A DNA stretch of 64,000 bases from Peptococcaceae bacterium 1109. GTDB lineage: Bacteria; Bacillota; Limnochordia; Darwinibacteriales; Darwinibacteriaceae. Numbering within the stretch: position 1 is the stretch's first letter; each line of letters opens with the position of its first letter. Below, piece after piece: positions 51,911 to 60,266 of the stretch. The notes under the pieces were generated by a model, which saw only the letters and a list, made by a program, of their open reading frames with translations, was not told where the DNA came from and made no database searches. The translations under genes and the position numbers were made by a program. The stretch spans positions 77,733-141,732 of the forward strand of contig LDJB01000004.1 in assembly GCA_001028815.1 (NCBI GenBank), given 5' to 3'.

Positions 51911-53545
51911 TTAGCTGTGCTGGGATTTGAGGCGGCGGATCTCTTCCACCAGCTCCCTAAATTGCTGGTCCAAGAGCTCCATGTCGTCCTCAGGCCCTGG
52001 CACAGCCAACCGGCCCGTTATTTCCGCAAGGCGGTTTTGCAGAACAAGCAATTTATCGTTGGAACGATCTGCACTACGCCGGCGCGACTGGTATTCGTCA
52101 TACGTACCGGCGAAGTCCACAATGTACTGGTCTTCCACAGCTAGGATGCGGTTGGCCACTTGCCGGATAAAGCGCCGGTCATGGGAGACAAACAGGACCG
52201 TCCCGGCGTAATCCTGCAGCACACTTCCTAGGGCTTCTATGGAATCGATATCCAGGTAATTAGTGGGTTCATCTAGTATCAAGAAGTTCACGTCTGCCAA
52301 GAACACCTTCGCGAACGCGCACTTCACCCGCTCTCCCCCGCTAAGGACGGCCACGGGCTTGTGCACATCATCCCCCCTAAACAGCAGCCTCGCTAGGACG
52401 GTCCGCACCAGTTCGGGGCGGTAGGCCGTTGTTTCCAAAACGTTCTCCAAGACAGTCTTATCCTCCCGGAGCACCTCCAAACCCTGGCTGAACCAACCCA
52501 GCTTCACGCTACCTGCCAGCTTCACACCATGTGCGCCCCCAACGATCCGCTTCAGAAGAGTGGTCTTCCCCGTACCATTGGGGCCCACCAACGCGGCCTT
52601 CTCACCCCGGCGCACTACGAAACTCACCGCTTTGAGCAAATCCTTCCCTGGGAAGCCTACGGATAGCTCATGCACCATGAGGGCGATCTCACTGCCAATG
52701 GGGCTGGGAGGCTGGAGATCCACTGTGGGCCCCTGCAGCTCCATCGGTTTCTCCTTCACTTCCAACCTGGCCAGGCGGGATTCCAAGGCCCGGACAGACT
52801 GTTCCAACTTACTCCCCTTGGCCTTCGCGGTACCCTTGTGCAGGCGGGCTTCTGAAATGCCCATCCGCGAAGGGGCCTTCTTAATGGAACGAGCCTTGGA
52901 AGCTTGCGTCCTGATAGCCTGCTGCAAGTGTTCCCGTTCTCTAACGTACGCTTCATACTCGGCCATGGCCGTCTCATACTTGAGCTGGCGCAAGCGCAAG
53001 AAGTCGGTGTAGTTTCCAGGGTAGGTCGTAAGCTTACCCTGCTCCAGTTCCCAAATCTCGCTGCACACGCCGTCCAACAACTCCCGATCGTGGGATACAA
53101 GCAAGATGGCCCCAGAAAACCGCTTCAGTTTGTCTTCCAGCATGGCAATGCCCTGCATATCCAGGTTAGTGGTGGGTTCATCTACCACCAAGAGATGGGC
53201 CTCTTTAGAAAAGAGGTGGGCCAGTTTCACACGGGTTTCCTCGCCGCCGCTCATGTTGGCGTGAACATCCCCCTCTCCCAGCCACATGCGTAACAGCGCC
53301 CCATCGGGAGAAGCGCCCGCCGCTTCTTCTAGCTGGGGAAGATAAGCTGCCTCACCAAAGACTTCCACAACCCCCTCATCTGGCTTGATCATCCCGAGTA
53401 GAATCTTGAGCAGGGTTGTTTTCCCAACACCGTTCCTTCCTAAAAGCCCAATCCGATCGCCCATGTAAACGTCAAGGGCGGGTATGTCGACTATGCACCG
53501 TGGCCCGAAATAGTGCTTCAAGTTGCGTGCTCTAAGCAGAAGCAT
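51911..53545 (-). CDS. ABC-F family ATPase, antibiotic-resistance (ribosomal protection) type
   Basis: This 544-residue soluble protein has two ABC domains and no membrane part. Walker A motifs are GRNGVGKTT (residues 36-44) and GPNGTGKTT (near 317); signatures are MSGGEETRVKLA and LSGGERVKCAFA; Walker B LLVVDEPTTNLD and FLILDEPTNYLD. The basic linker between them (about residues 185-275, with SIKKAPSRMGISEARLHKG) is the ribosome-facing arm. DRIGLLGRNGVGKTTL and the PEDxxL-type C-terminus resemble VmlR/VgaA/Lsa-type proteins that release drugs from the ribosome. The leader upstream suggests drug-induced expression. ATG 53545 follows GGAGG with 9 bases. Confidence 0.9.
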   Translation of the reverse strand: MLLLRARNLKHYFGPRCIVDIPALDVYMGDRIGLLGRNGVGKTTLLKILLGMIKPDEGVVEVFGEAAYLPQLEEAAGASPDGALLRMWLGEGDVHANMSGGEETRVKLAHLFSKEAHLLVVDEPTTNLDMQGIAMLEDKLKRFSGAILLVSHDRELLDGVCSEIWELEQGKLTTYPGNYTDFLRLRQLKYETAMAEYEAYVREREHLQQAIRTQASKARSIKKAPSRMGISEARLHKGTAKAKGSKLEQSVRALESRLARLEVKEKPMELQGPTVDLQPPSPIGSEIALMVHELSVGFPGKDLLKAVSFVVRRGEKAALVGPNGTGKTTLLKRIVGGAHGVKLAGSVKLGWFSQGLEVLREDKTVLENVLETTAYRPELVRTVLARLLFRGDDVHKPVAVLSGGERVKCAFAKVFLADVNFLILDEPTNYLDIDSIEALGSVLQDYAGTVLFVSHDRRFIRQVANRILAVEDQYIVDFAGTYDEYQSRRRSADRSNDKLLVLQNRLAEITGRLAVPGPEDDMELLDQQFRELVEEIRRLKSQHS

Positions 53546-53665
53546 AAAAAAAACCCTCCAGTCATGTCTAGAGAGGATTGCTGCACACCAAACCTAAGCC
53601 CCCAAGGGGCCAAGTTGAGCATCGCTATTTGCAGCCAGCAATCCAAACTAGAACAGATTCACAGC

Positions 53666-53694
53666 AAAAAACAGCCTCCAGGACAGGCCCTGGA
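53666..53694 (-). terminator. Internal terminator in the ABC-F leader
   Basis: On the minus strand TCCAGG and CCTGGA form a 6-bp stem around six bases, with GGCTGTTTTTTG after it. It lies about 125 bases before the ABC-F start and after the candidate leader peptide. Confidence 0.5.
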
Positions 53695-53729
53695 CGCCAC
53701 CCCATGTGCGATTCGGTGTTCTAATCGGA

Positions 53730-53750
53730 TTACAGCCGCATTCCTGTCAC
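53730..53750 (-). CDS. Candidate leader peptide MTGMRL in the ABC-F leader
   Basis: A GTG at 53750 starts a frame of six codons then TAA, encoding MTGMRL; an internal ATG gives MRL. AAAGGG lies five bases before the GTG. It precedes the internal terminator at 53666. MTHSMRL is the start of the known ErmD leader peptide, on which macrolides stall ribosomes through the RLR motif, so this frame could act likewise. Short frames also occur by chance. Confidence 0.35.
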   Translation of the reverse strand: MTGMRL

Positions 53751-53785
53751 TCTTACCCTTTCTCCTGTTCTGAGTTTAATATACC

Positions 53786-54577
53786 TCAAAGGCCATCTGT
53801 CTGCAACTCCTTGAGGCGCACATGATACAAACGGGGCCATAACTTGCCGGTAACAAACAGCCTCCCCGCCTCTCCATCATAGGCGATGCCGTTCAACACA
53901 TCTACCGGGCCTTCTTGGGCAAGCTCCGCGCTGAGTAGGCCGGTGAAGTCGATCCAGCCCGTCACCTGGCCATCCCTGGGATCTATGCGCACCACAGAGT
54001 CCGTTAGCCACACGTTGGCGTAGATCTCACCAGCAATATACTCGAGCTCGTTTAGACGGGGAATCACATCGTTCCCATCGCGCACTTCAAGCTCGTGCAC
54101 AACCTCAAAGTCTTCCGGATCCAAAAAATAGAGGATGTGGCTGCCATCGCTCATGATCAGGTGCTGCCCGTCTGTGGTAAGCCCCCAGCCCTCCGTAGGG
54201 TAGGAAAAGGACCCTAAGGGAGCAAAGCTTTCCAGGTCATAGACAAAACCGGTCTTCTCCCGCCAAGTGAGCTGGTACACCCGGCTGCCAAGCACCGCGA
54301 TCCCTTCCCCAAAGTACTCCGGGGGTAAGCTCACTGACTGGAGCACTTCCCCTGTTTCCAGATCCACTTGCCGCAGGCTGGAACTGCCGTAGAGGCCTGT
54401 CCCTTCATAAAGGCGCCCCTCATGCCAGACCAAACCTTGAGTGAAGGCTTGGGGATCATGGTGATAAGCCTCCACCACTTCGTAGGTATAGCGGGCCGCC
54501 AAGGAGTTGGCGGCCCCAGTCTGGCAGCAAACAGCCAGGCATAGGAAAAACAACAAGCTCAAGACACTATATCTCAT
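53786..54577 (-). CDS. Glutaminyl-peptide cyclotransferase family protein
   Basis: The product is 263 residues with a signal peptide (about 1-23). The mature part is a five-bladed beta-propeller of the glutamine cyclotransferase family, which converts N-terminal Gln to pyroglutamate. Marks are FTQGLVWHEGRLYEGTGLYG near residue 45, LPPEYFGEGIAVLGSRVYQLTWRE near 83, EGWGLTTDGQHLIMSDGS near 128 and VDVLNGIAYDGEAGRLFVTGKLWPRLYHV near 225. It lies 10 bases after the aldo/keto reductase gene. It is followed by the ABC-F leader. Confidence 0.9.
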   Translation of the reverse strand: MRYSVLSLLFFLCLAVCCQTGAANSLAARYTYEVVEAYHHDPQAFTQGLVWHEGRLYEGTGLYGSSSLRQVDLETGEVLQSVSLPPEYFGEGIAVLGSRVYQLTWREKTGFVYDLESFAPLGSFSYPTEGWGLTTDGQHLIMSDGSHILYFLDPEDFEVVHELEVRDGNDVIPRLNELEYIAGEIYANVWLTDSVVRIDPRDGQVTGWIDFTGLLSAELAQEGPVDVLNGIAYDGEAGRLFVTGKLWPRLYHVRLKELQTDGL

Positions 54578-54586
54578 GGCGTGGCC

Positions 54587-55534
54587 TTAGGCGGGGCAGA
54601 TTTCGTCGATGCGGGCCAAGACTTCCGCAGGCAGCTCCACATCCACGGCCTTCACATTCTGTTCAATCTGCTCGGGCCTGCTCGCGCCCACGAGGGCACT
54701 AGCAACGTTTTCTTCCCGCAGTATCCAGGCAAGAGCCAGTTCTACGAGGGTGATGCCCAGCTCCCCAGCGATTTTCTCCAGCGCTTCTACCTTTGCAAGC
54801 ATCTCAGGCTGGAGGAAACGCTGCACGAAGGCACTGATCTCCTCGTTAGCAGCCCGGCTGCCCTCAGGCACCTTGCCGCCCTTGTACTTTCCGGTAAGGA
54901 CGCCTTGAGCCAGGGGCGAGAAGACCACTTGGCCGATACCGTACTTCTTGGATACGGGGATTATCTCATGCTCAATGCGGCGGTTCAAGAGGTTGTACTG
55001 TGGCTGGTTGACCACAATGCGGTCGAGGAGGTAGCGATCGGCAACAGCAACGGCCTCTTCAATCTGCGCGGCACTCCACTCGCTCACCCCCGCGTAGAGA
55101 ATCTTACCCTGGGTTATCAAATCGTCGATCACCCGGAGGGTCTCCTCCACCGGAGTTTCAGGATCATAGCGATGGCAGTAGAAAATGTCCACGTAATCAA
55201 GGCGCATCCGTCTCAGACTCTGGTGCAGCTGTTCAAAGACGTGTTTCCGAGACAAGCCCCGATCGTTGGGGCCGTCGCCCATGGGCCAAAACGCCTTTGT
55301 GGTGATCACATACGACTCCCGGGGATAGGAGCGCAAGGCCTGCGCCATCACCCGCTCCCCTTCGCCTTGTTCATACACATTGGCAGAGTCAAAGAAGTTG
55401 ATCCCCAGTTCATAGGCGCGGTGGATAGTGCGTTCAGCAACGTTGTCTTCCACAGTCTTGCCATACGTGAGCCAACTGCCAAGACTAATGACACTTACCT
55501 TCAGGCCTGAGCTTCCCAACCTGCGATACTTCAC
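54587..55534 (-). CDS. Aldo/keto reductase (potassium channel beta subunit-like)
   Basis: This 315-residue NADPH-dependent TIM-barrel oxidoreductase has an intact catalytic tetrad: Asp and Tyr in FFDSANVYEQG (near residue 49 and 54), Lys in VITTKAF near 80 and His in IFYCHRYDPETP near 117. MKYRRLGSSGLKVSVISLGSW opens the protein, and the C-terminal ALVGASRPEQIEQNVKA binds the cofactor. The clade is that of the voltage-gated K+ channel beta subunit, YghZ-like. The physiological substrate is not known. It lies between the ABC exporter gene and the glutamine cyclotransferase gene. Confidence 0.93.
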   Translation of the reverse strand: MKYRRLGSSGLKVSVISLGSWLTYGKTVEDNVAERTIHRAYELGINFFDSANVYEQGEGERVMAQALRSYPRESYVITTKAFWPMGDGPNDRGLSRKHVFEQLHQSLRRMRLDYVDIFYCHRYDPETPVEETLRVIDDLITQGKILYAGVSEWSAAQIEEAVAVADRYLLDRIVVNQPQYNLLNRRIEHEIIPVSKKYGIGQVVFSPLAQGVLTGKYKGGKVPEGSRAANEEISAFVQRFLQPEMLAKVEALEKIAGELGITLVELALAWILREENVASALVGASRPEQIEQNVKAVDVELPAEVLARIDEICPA

Positions 55535-55567
55535 TGATCAGCACCTCTCTTCCTTGAGATCTATGCA

Positions 55568-57316
55568 TCAACCCACGAGTGGGGCTGTTTCCGCTTGACT
55601 GCGGTGCAAAGCCGCATACATTCCCCTCTTGGCCAGGAGTTCTTCATGGGTGCCTTGCTCGGCGATGCGGCCATCCGCTAAGACCACGATATTGTCCGCA
55701 TGCTGAATGGTGGACAAGCGGTGGGCGATGATAATGGTGGTGCGATCCTTGGCGAGCCGGGCAAGAGCCTCTTGGATCTCGTACTCCGTAGCCGTATCTA
55801 GGGCAGAAGTAGCTTCATCCAGAATCAAGATGGGGGGATTCTTGAGGAACACCCGAGCGATAGAGATGCGCTGTTTCTGCCCCCCTGAGAGCTTCACCCC
55901 CCGCTCTCCTACATAGGTATCGTATCCATCAGGGAGAGACATGACAAACTCATGGATTTGGGCCTGCTTCGCTGCTTCAATCATCTGGGCTTCACTAGCT
56001 TCCGGATTCCCATAGAGGATATTGTCTCGGATTGTCCCGGTGAATAGGAAAACGTCCTGCTGAACCAAGCCGATGTTCCGCCGCAGCGAGCTTAGGGTAA
56101 GCTCCCTAACGTCACGGCCATCCACTAAGATGGCCCCATCCACTACGTCGTAGAACCGGGGAATGAGATGGCACAAAGTGGTTTTGCCGCCCCCGGACGG
56201 GCCCACAAAAGCAGTGGTAGTACCGGCAGGAATCTTCAGGGAGATGTTGTTCAGCACCTCTGTATTGGAGTCGCTGTAGTGGAAAGACACATCTCGCAGT
56301 TCAATATTACCTTTTACATTCTTAAGCTCGACGGCATGAGGAACATCAGTTATACTTGGCTTAATCTCCATCAACTCAACGAATCGCTTAAAGCCGCTCA
56401 TCCCCTGCTCAAATTGCTGGGTAAAGCTGATCAGCCTGCGGATGGGCTGGAGGAAAAAACTGATGAACATCAAGTAGGCCGTCAAGTCTGCTAGGTCAAT
56501 CTGGCCCATATACATGAACCAAGCTCCAGCACCGAGAACCGCAACATTGAGAACGTTGGTGAAGAAGTTCAGGCCCGAAGAATACTCGGCCATGGCCCGA
56601 AAGGCATTCTTTCTTGACAGGCGGAATGCTTCATTTGCCTGATCAAAGCGGCGCTCCTCGTACCCCTCATTTACAAAGCTCTTAGCCACTCTAATGCCGG
56701 CTAGGCTGTTCTCTAGATCCGCGTTCACATCTGCAATCCGCTTGCGTTCTTGTGTAAATGCTGCCTCCATCTTGCGCCTTCTGGTGAGGGCAAACCACCC
56801 GATGATGGGTATGAAGCCAAAGGAAATCAAGGTCAGAGGCACGTTGATGGTGAGGAGATAGACAAACGAGCCGATCAGCATAAGTGTAGCAATGAACAGG
56901 TCTTCCGGGCCGTGGTGGGCCAGTTCCACAACATCCCTCAGATCGTTTACAATGCGAGACATGAGGTGTCCCGTCTTGTGGTTATCAAAGAACTGGAAAT
57001 CTAAGGTCTGAAGATGGGTGAACAGATCACGCCGCATGCGGTACTCCATGTTGATACCCACCACATGGCCGTAGTAGTCTACGAAATACTGGCAACCCAG
57101 CCGCACAACATACATCAAGATAAGAGCTAATACCCAAATGCCTACCGCCCGCATATTCTGATTAGGTATATAATCTCGCATGAATTCTCTGGTAATGATG
57201 GGAAAAACCAAGTCCAGCGCCGCAATTAAGCTGGCACAAGCCATGTCCATGAAAAACAGGCGTCGTTCTGCTTTGTAGTAGGATACAAATCTCCGCAAAA
57301 TGCTCAGCCTGACCAC
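55568..57316 (-). CDS. ABC exporter, fused membrane and ATPase domains (lipid/multidrug type)
   Basis: This 582-residue half-transporter works as a homodimer. Residues about 15-310 hold six membrane helices (RRFVSYYKAERRLFFMDMACA near the start, then DVNADLENSLAGIRVAKSF near 200). The ATPase part has Walker A GPSGGGKTT near 374, signature LSGGQKQRISIARVFL near 475, Walker B ILILDEATSALD near 497 and the switch His in IIIAHRLST. It fits the MsbA/BmrA-type group. It starts at GTG 57316, with GGGAAGGGA close upstream. It heads the minus-strand gene group down to the ABC-F gene. Confidence 0.92.
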   Translation of the reverse strand: MVRLSILRRFVSYYKAERRLFFMDMACASLIAALDLVFPIITREFMRDYIPNQNMRAVGIWVLALILMYVVRLGCQYFVDYYGHVVGINMEYRMRRDLFTHLQTLDFQFFDNHKTGHLMSRIVNDLRDVVELAHHGPEDLFIATLMLIGSFVYLLTINVPLTLISFGFIPIIGWFALTRRRKMEAAFTQERKRIADVNADLENSLAGIRVAKSFVNEGYEERRFDQANEAFRLSRKNAFRAMAEYSSGLNFFTNVLNVAVLGAGAWFMYMGQIDLADLTAYLMFISFFLQPIRRLISFTQQFEQGMSGFKRFVELMEIKPSITDVPHAVELKNVKGNIELRDVSFHYSDSNTEVLNNISLKIPAGTTTAFVGPSGGGKTTLCHLIPRFYDVVDGAILVDGRDVRELTLSSLRRNIGLVQQDVFLFTGTIRDNILYGNPEASEAQMIEAAKQAQIHEFVMSLPDGYDTYVGERGVKLSGGQKQRISIARVFLKNPPILILDEATSALDTATEYEIQEALARLAKDRTTIIIAHRLSTIQHADNIVVLADGRIAEQGTHEELLAKRGMYAALHRSQAETAPLVG

Positions 57317-57458
57317 TCCCTTCCCTTCTGAGCCTATGTGTGCACTTCAATATTCGGTGGATTTACTTAATCCCCTGCCTGTGCCCGGGCAACCACCATA
57401 AACAGAAAACTGCTGCGAATCTACTACTCGTAGCACGGCCTATCTCGGAGGAGATTAT

Positions 57459-58343
57459 ATGACAAGTCCAGAAGTACTATTCCGCTTGGCACTGCTTGTA
57501 CTCTCGTTCATTGCTTTAACCCTAGGCTGGCGCTTTGCCTTCCAAAAAAGCTTCAGGTTGTTTTCTAAAGCTGAGCTTAACCGGGCGGTGCTCACCATCC
57601 CCGCGGCTGTCCTCGCGGTCCTCACCATCTGGGGAGTGCTCACTCTGTACGTGTACCATGGGTTTGGCCACCAACCGGATATCTACCGGCGCGGCCGTAA
57701 AGATACGAATATGGTCGCCCTTACCTTCGATGATGGGCCAAGCCCTGAGTTTACCCCTGCAATCCTGGACATTCTCAAGGAGTACAACGTGCCCGCTGCC
57801 TTCTTCATGGTAGGAACTCATGTGGAAAAATACCCCGAAATCGCCCGGCGAATCGTGGAAGAAGGGCATGAAATTGGCAACCATACCCATAACCACAGAA
57901 ACGTTCCCACCTTAAGTGCGAAGGATCTGCAGTACGAACTCGTTCAGGCCACAGCGGCGATCGTAGAGGCTACGGGCCAGTACCCCCAGTATGTGCGCCC
58001 CCCCAGGGGAATGTACGATGGGCGCTTTCGCCGCCTTGCTAACTTGATGGGGCAGGAGATCATTTTGTGGACCATCTCCAGCCGAGACTGGCGGTACGGG
58101 GTGTCTCCCCAGGCCATCATCAGGAACGTCATCTCCCGAGTCAAGGGAGGGGACATCATCCTATTCCACGACAGCGGCGCCCTCATCCGCAACGAGGGCG
58201 GAGACCGCCGCGCGACAGTGTTAGCCCTGCCGCAGGTGATCGAAGCGCTGCAAGCCAAGGGCCTTCAGATCGTACCTTTAGCAGAACTTCTCCACGGCTA
58301 CGAGCCCACTGAAGTGTATCCATCGGTGGATATGCCTGAGTAA
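57459..58343 (+). CDS. Polysaccharide deacetylase (NodB-type)
   Basis: The product is 294 residues with two membrane helices (about 5-25 and 44-64) at the N-terminus; the NodB domain (about 80-280) lies outside. Motif 1 TFDDGP (residues 89-94) has the catalytic Asp and metal Asp, motif 2 HTHNH near 142 has the metal His, motif 3 RPPRGMYDGR near 186, and IILFHDSG near 232. It probably deacetylates peptidoglycan or a surface polysaccharide, as in PdaA/PgdA. GGAGGAG precedes the ATG. The GNAT gene follows by 14 bases. Confidence 0.93.
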   Translation: MTSPEVLFRLALLVLSFIALTLGWRFAFQKSFRLFSKAELNRAVLTIPAAVLAVLTIWGVLTLYVYHGFGHQPDIYRRGRKDTNMVALTFDDGPSPEFTPAILDILKEYNVPAAFFMVGTHVEKYPEIARRIVEEGHEIGNHTHNHRNVPTLSAKDLQYELVQATAAIVEATGQYPQYVRPPRGMYDGRFRRLANLMGQEIILWTISSRDWRYGVSPQAIIRNVISRVKGGDIILFHDSGALIRNEGGDRRATVLALPQVIEALQAKGLQIVPLAELLHGYEPTEVYPSVDMPE

Positions 58344-58357
58344 AGGGTGAGAACAAA

Positions 58358-58987
58358 GTGAGGATTGTACCTGGCAAGCTCGAGGATGCTGGGCAGATCG
58401 CCCAGGTTTACATCGATGCCTTTCCCGACAGCACAGCCTTCTACTTCCCCCACAAAGACCGAAAGCGCCTGGAAGAAGCGGTGAAGTGTGGGTTCCAGCT
58501 TATTCTCCAGCTAGGCGCCGAGGCCCTGGTGGCAGTAGACCAAGACGGCGCGGTTGCGGGATACTGCATATTCTCCAGCCAAGCCCTGCCGCACCGGGGC
58601 AAAGCTTGGGGAAGCATCATCAAAACTGGCCTGCGTGCCCTTGCTTACCTTTCCCCCTGGGAACTGGGGAAGCTTGCGTACAGCCGAGTTTTGTTCCGCA
58701 GGCACGTCCAGCTTAGGGACAAACTGCCCCCAGAAGGGGGGCGGATTGTCTCCATTGCTGTAAGCAGAAGGTTCCAGGGAAAAGGGCTCGGACGCAAGCT
58801 CCTTGTCCAGGCATTGACGGAGATGGGCCCCGCAGCAGTCCTCTTGGAAGTGCGAGCCAATAATGCCAGTGCCAAAGCCCTCTACCACAGCTGTGGCTTC
58901 CGCAGCTTTGGCACTACCCGAGACAGCTTAGGGCCGTGGGTGATTATGGCCCGCCCCGCCCCCGGCGGCGCAAAAGATCCAGTTTAG
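58358..58987 (+). CDS. GNAT family N-acetyltransferase
   Basis: The product is 209 residues. The acetyl-CoA loop is RRFQGKGLGRKLL near residue 137, preceded by the strand IVSIAVS; the C-terminal LEVRANNASAKALYHSCGF is the family's last strand-helix. The substrate is unknown. It starts at GTG 58358, 9 bases after GGGTGAG, and is likely cotranscribed with the deacetylase. Its 3' end overlaps the convergent DUF3006 gene by 44 bases. Confidence 0.88.
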   Translation: MRIVPGKLEDAGQIAQVYIDAFPDSTAFYFPHKDRKRLEEAVKCGFQLILQLGAEALVAVDQDGAVAGYCIFSSQALPHRGKAWGSIIKTGLRALAYLSPWELGKLAYSRVLFRRHVQLRDKLPPEGGRIVSIAVSRRFQGKGLGRKLLVQALTEMGPAAVLLEVRANNASAKALYHSCGFRSFGTTRDSLGPWVIMARPAPGGAKDPV

Positions 58988-59198
58988 CTCTTACTCTATC
59001 CCTTGCTGCCGCAGTTTTCTCCTGATCAAGCTCTGTCCCTACCACCTCTCCCCCCTCCAACTCCACTAGCAGCCACATGCCTGGCTCACAGCCGTCGGGT
59101 AGGGCATCCACAGGGCAGAGGATGGGGCTGCCGCGCCCTTCCCGGAGAAGCACCGCTGTGTGGCCGTCCTCGATGCGATCCAACACAACCGACAGCAA
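58944..59198 (-). CDS. DUF3006 family protein
   Basis: The product is 84 residues, matching the small DUF3006 family (VVLDRIEDGHTAVLL near the start, a central PDGCEPGMWLLVEL, and a charged helix RDRVRAKLDLLRR). The family is often coded beside secreted metallo-beta-lactamase-fold proteins, as here. It starts at TTG 59198, seven bases after GGGGAG, and follows the MBL gene by four bases. The function is unknown; it may regulate or bind the partner. Confidence 0.82.
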   Translation of the reverse strand: MLSVVLDRIEDGHTAVLLREGRGSPILCPVDALPDGCEPGMWLLVELEGGEVVGTELDQEKTAAARDRVRAKLDLLRRRGRGGP

Positions 59199-59202
59199 AT
59201 TA

Positions 59203-60249
59203 TCACTCCCCTACAAATGCGATCCCTTGGGCTTTAATGGCTTCGAGAGTTGCAGGGCCAATTCCTGGTACCTTGAGCAGATCATCTAGGCTGGAAAAGG
59301 GCCGCAAGCGCAGGATTTCCCCAGCGCGCTTCGCCCCGATCTGCACAATCTTAAGGAGCTCTTCATAGGGGGCCCGGTTGATTTCGATCTGTCCGAAGAC
59401 TCCCCCATAGAGCTCCGGAACCCGCTCCGTGCTAATCCAATAGTCCGTCCCGTCAGTTTCCACCACAATTGTCCCGTAAGCATCTGTCCCGTACAAGGTG
59501 ATGCCTCGCTGCAAAATTCGTTGTACAACACTGATGTGGGGATGCCCATAGGGGTTGCAGATCCCCGCGGAATACACCGCCACCTCCGGATTGACTGCCT
59601 CTAGGAACGCACTTCCCGTGGAGGTTTGGGATCCGTGGTGACCCAACTGGAGGACCTGAGCGCTTACATCTGCCCCTCGCTTGACTATTTCCTCTTCAGT
59701 AGGCACTTCAATATCCCCTGTTAAGACCAGGGCAAAATCGTCATACACCGCCCGCACCGCCAGGCAAGCGCCGTGAATATCCCCTGTCACTTCTAGGGGG
59801 TTTAGGATCTCCAGCACTAGAGAGCCGATGGGAATCCTCTCCCCTGCCCGGGGCTCGTAGTAGCCAGCAGTTGATTCCAGCAGCGCATCAATGGCCTCCT
59901 CAAATACAGGCGTGGGATGTTCGTACCCGCTCATCCACACCTCCTTCACAGGAAACGCCTCTACAACTTCTTTCAGCTGGCCCATGTGGTCCCCATGGGG
60001 ATGGGTGATGATCACCACATCCAGCTCCTCAACGCCGGCGCGCCTTAGAAGTGGCACCACATCATATCTCCCCACATCCCCTGCATCCACCAGAACAGCA
60101 AAATCTGGGCCCTTAAGCAGTACCGCCTCGGCCTGGCCCACATAGAAGAAATGGGCAGACATGTGTGCCTGTGAGGCCGCACTGCCTGCTAGGCACAGCA
60201 CAAGTATGATCCAGATTAGCGCCGCCCACCGAAAGCCAGATCTACGCAT
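59203..60249 (-). CDS. Secreted metallo-beta-lactamase-fold protein with HhH domain (ComEC-like)
   Basis: The product is 348 residues. A signal peptide (about 1-28) leads to an MBL domain of the ComEC C-terminal type: THPHGDHMGQL near residue 81 is the metal motif, LTGDIE near 176 and LGHHGSQTSTGS near 202 are the further ligands. Residues about 285-345 are a ComEA-like helix-hairpin-helix (INRAPYEELLKIVQIGAKRAGEIL and DLLKVPGIGPATLEAI), a DNA-binding fold. The combination suggests extracellular nuclease or DNA-handling activity. It lies between pbp and DUF3006 as a likely operon. Confidence 0.9.
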   Translation of the reverse strand: MRRSGFRWAALIWIILVLCLAGSAASQAHMSAHFFYVGQAEAVLLKGPDFAVLVDAGDVGRYDVVPLLRRAGVEELDVVIITHPHGDHMGQLKEVVEAFPVKEVWMSGYEHPTPVFEEAIDALLESTAGYYEPRAGERIPIGSLVLEILNPLEVTGDIHGACLAVRAVYDDFALVLTGDIEVPTEEEIVKRGADVSAQVLQLGHHGSQTSTGSAFLEAVNPEVAVYSAGICNPYGHPHISVVQRILQRGITLYGTDAYGTIVVETDGTDYWISTERVPELYGGVFGQIEINRAPYEELLKIVQIGAKRAGEILRLRPFSSLDDLLKVPGIGPATLEAIKAQGIAFVGE

Positions 60250-60266
60250 GGGCTTTGCCCTCCCTT

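Noticed and set aside
54581-55510. 309-codon open frame on the plus strand opposite the aldo/keto reductase gene
   Set aside because: It lies fully antisense to a clear enzyme gene with an intact catalytic tetrad, has no ribosome binding site, and its translation resembles no family. It is a side effect of codon bias.
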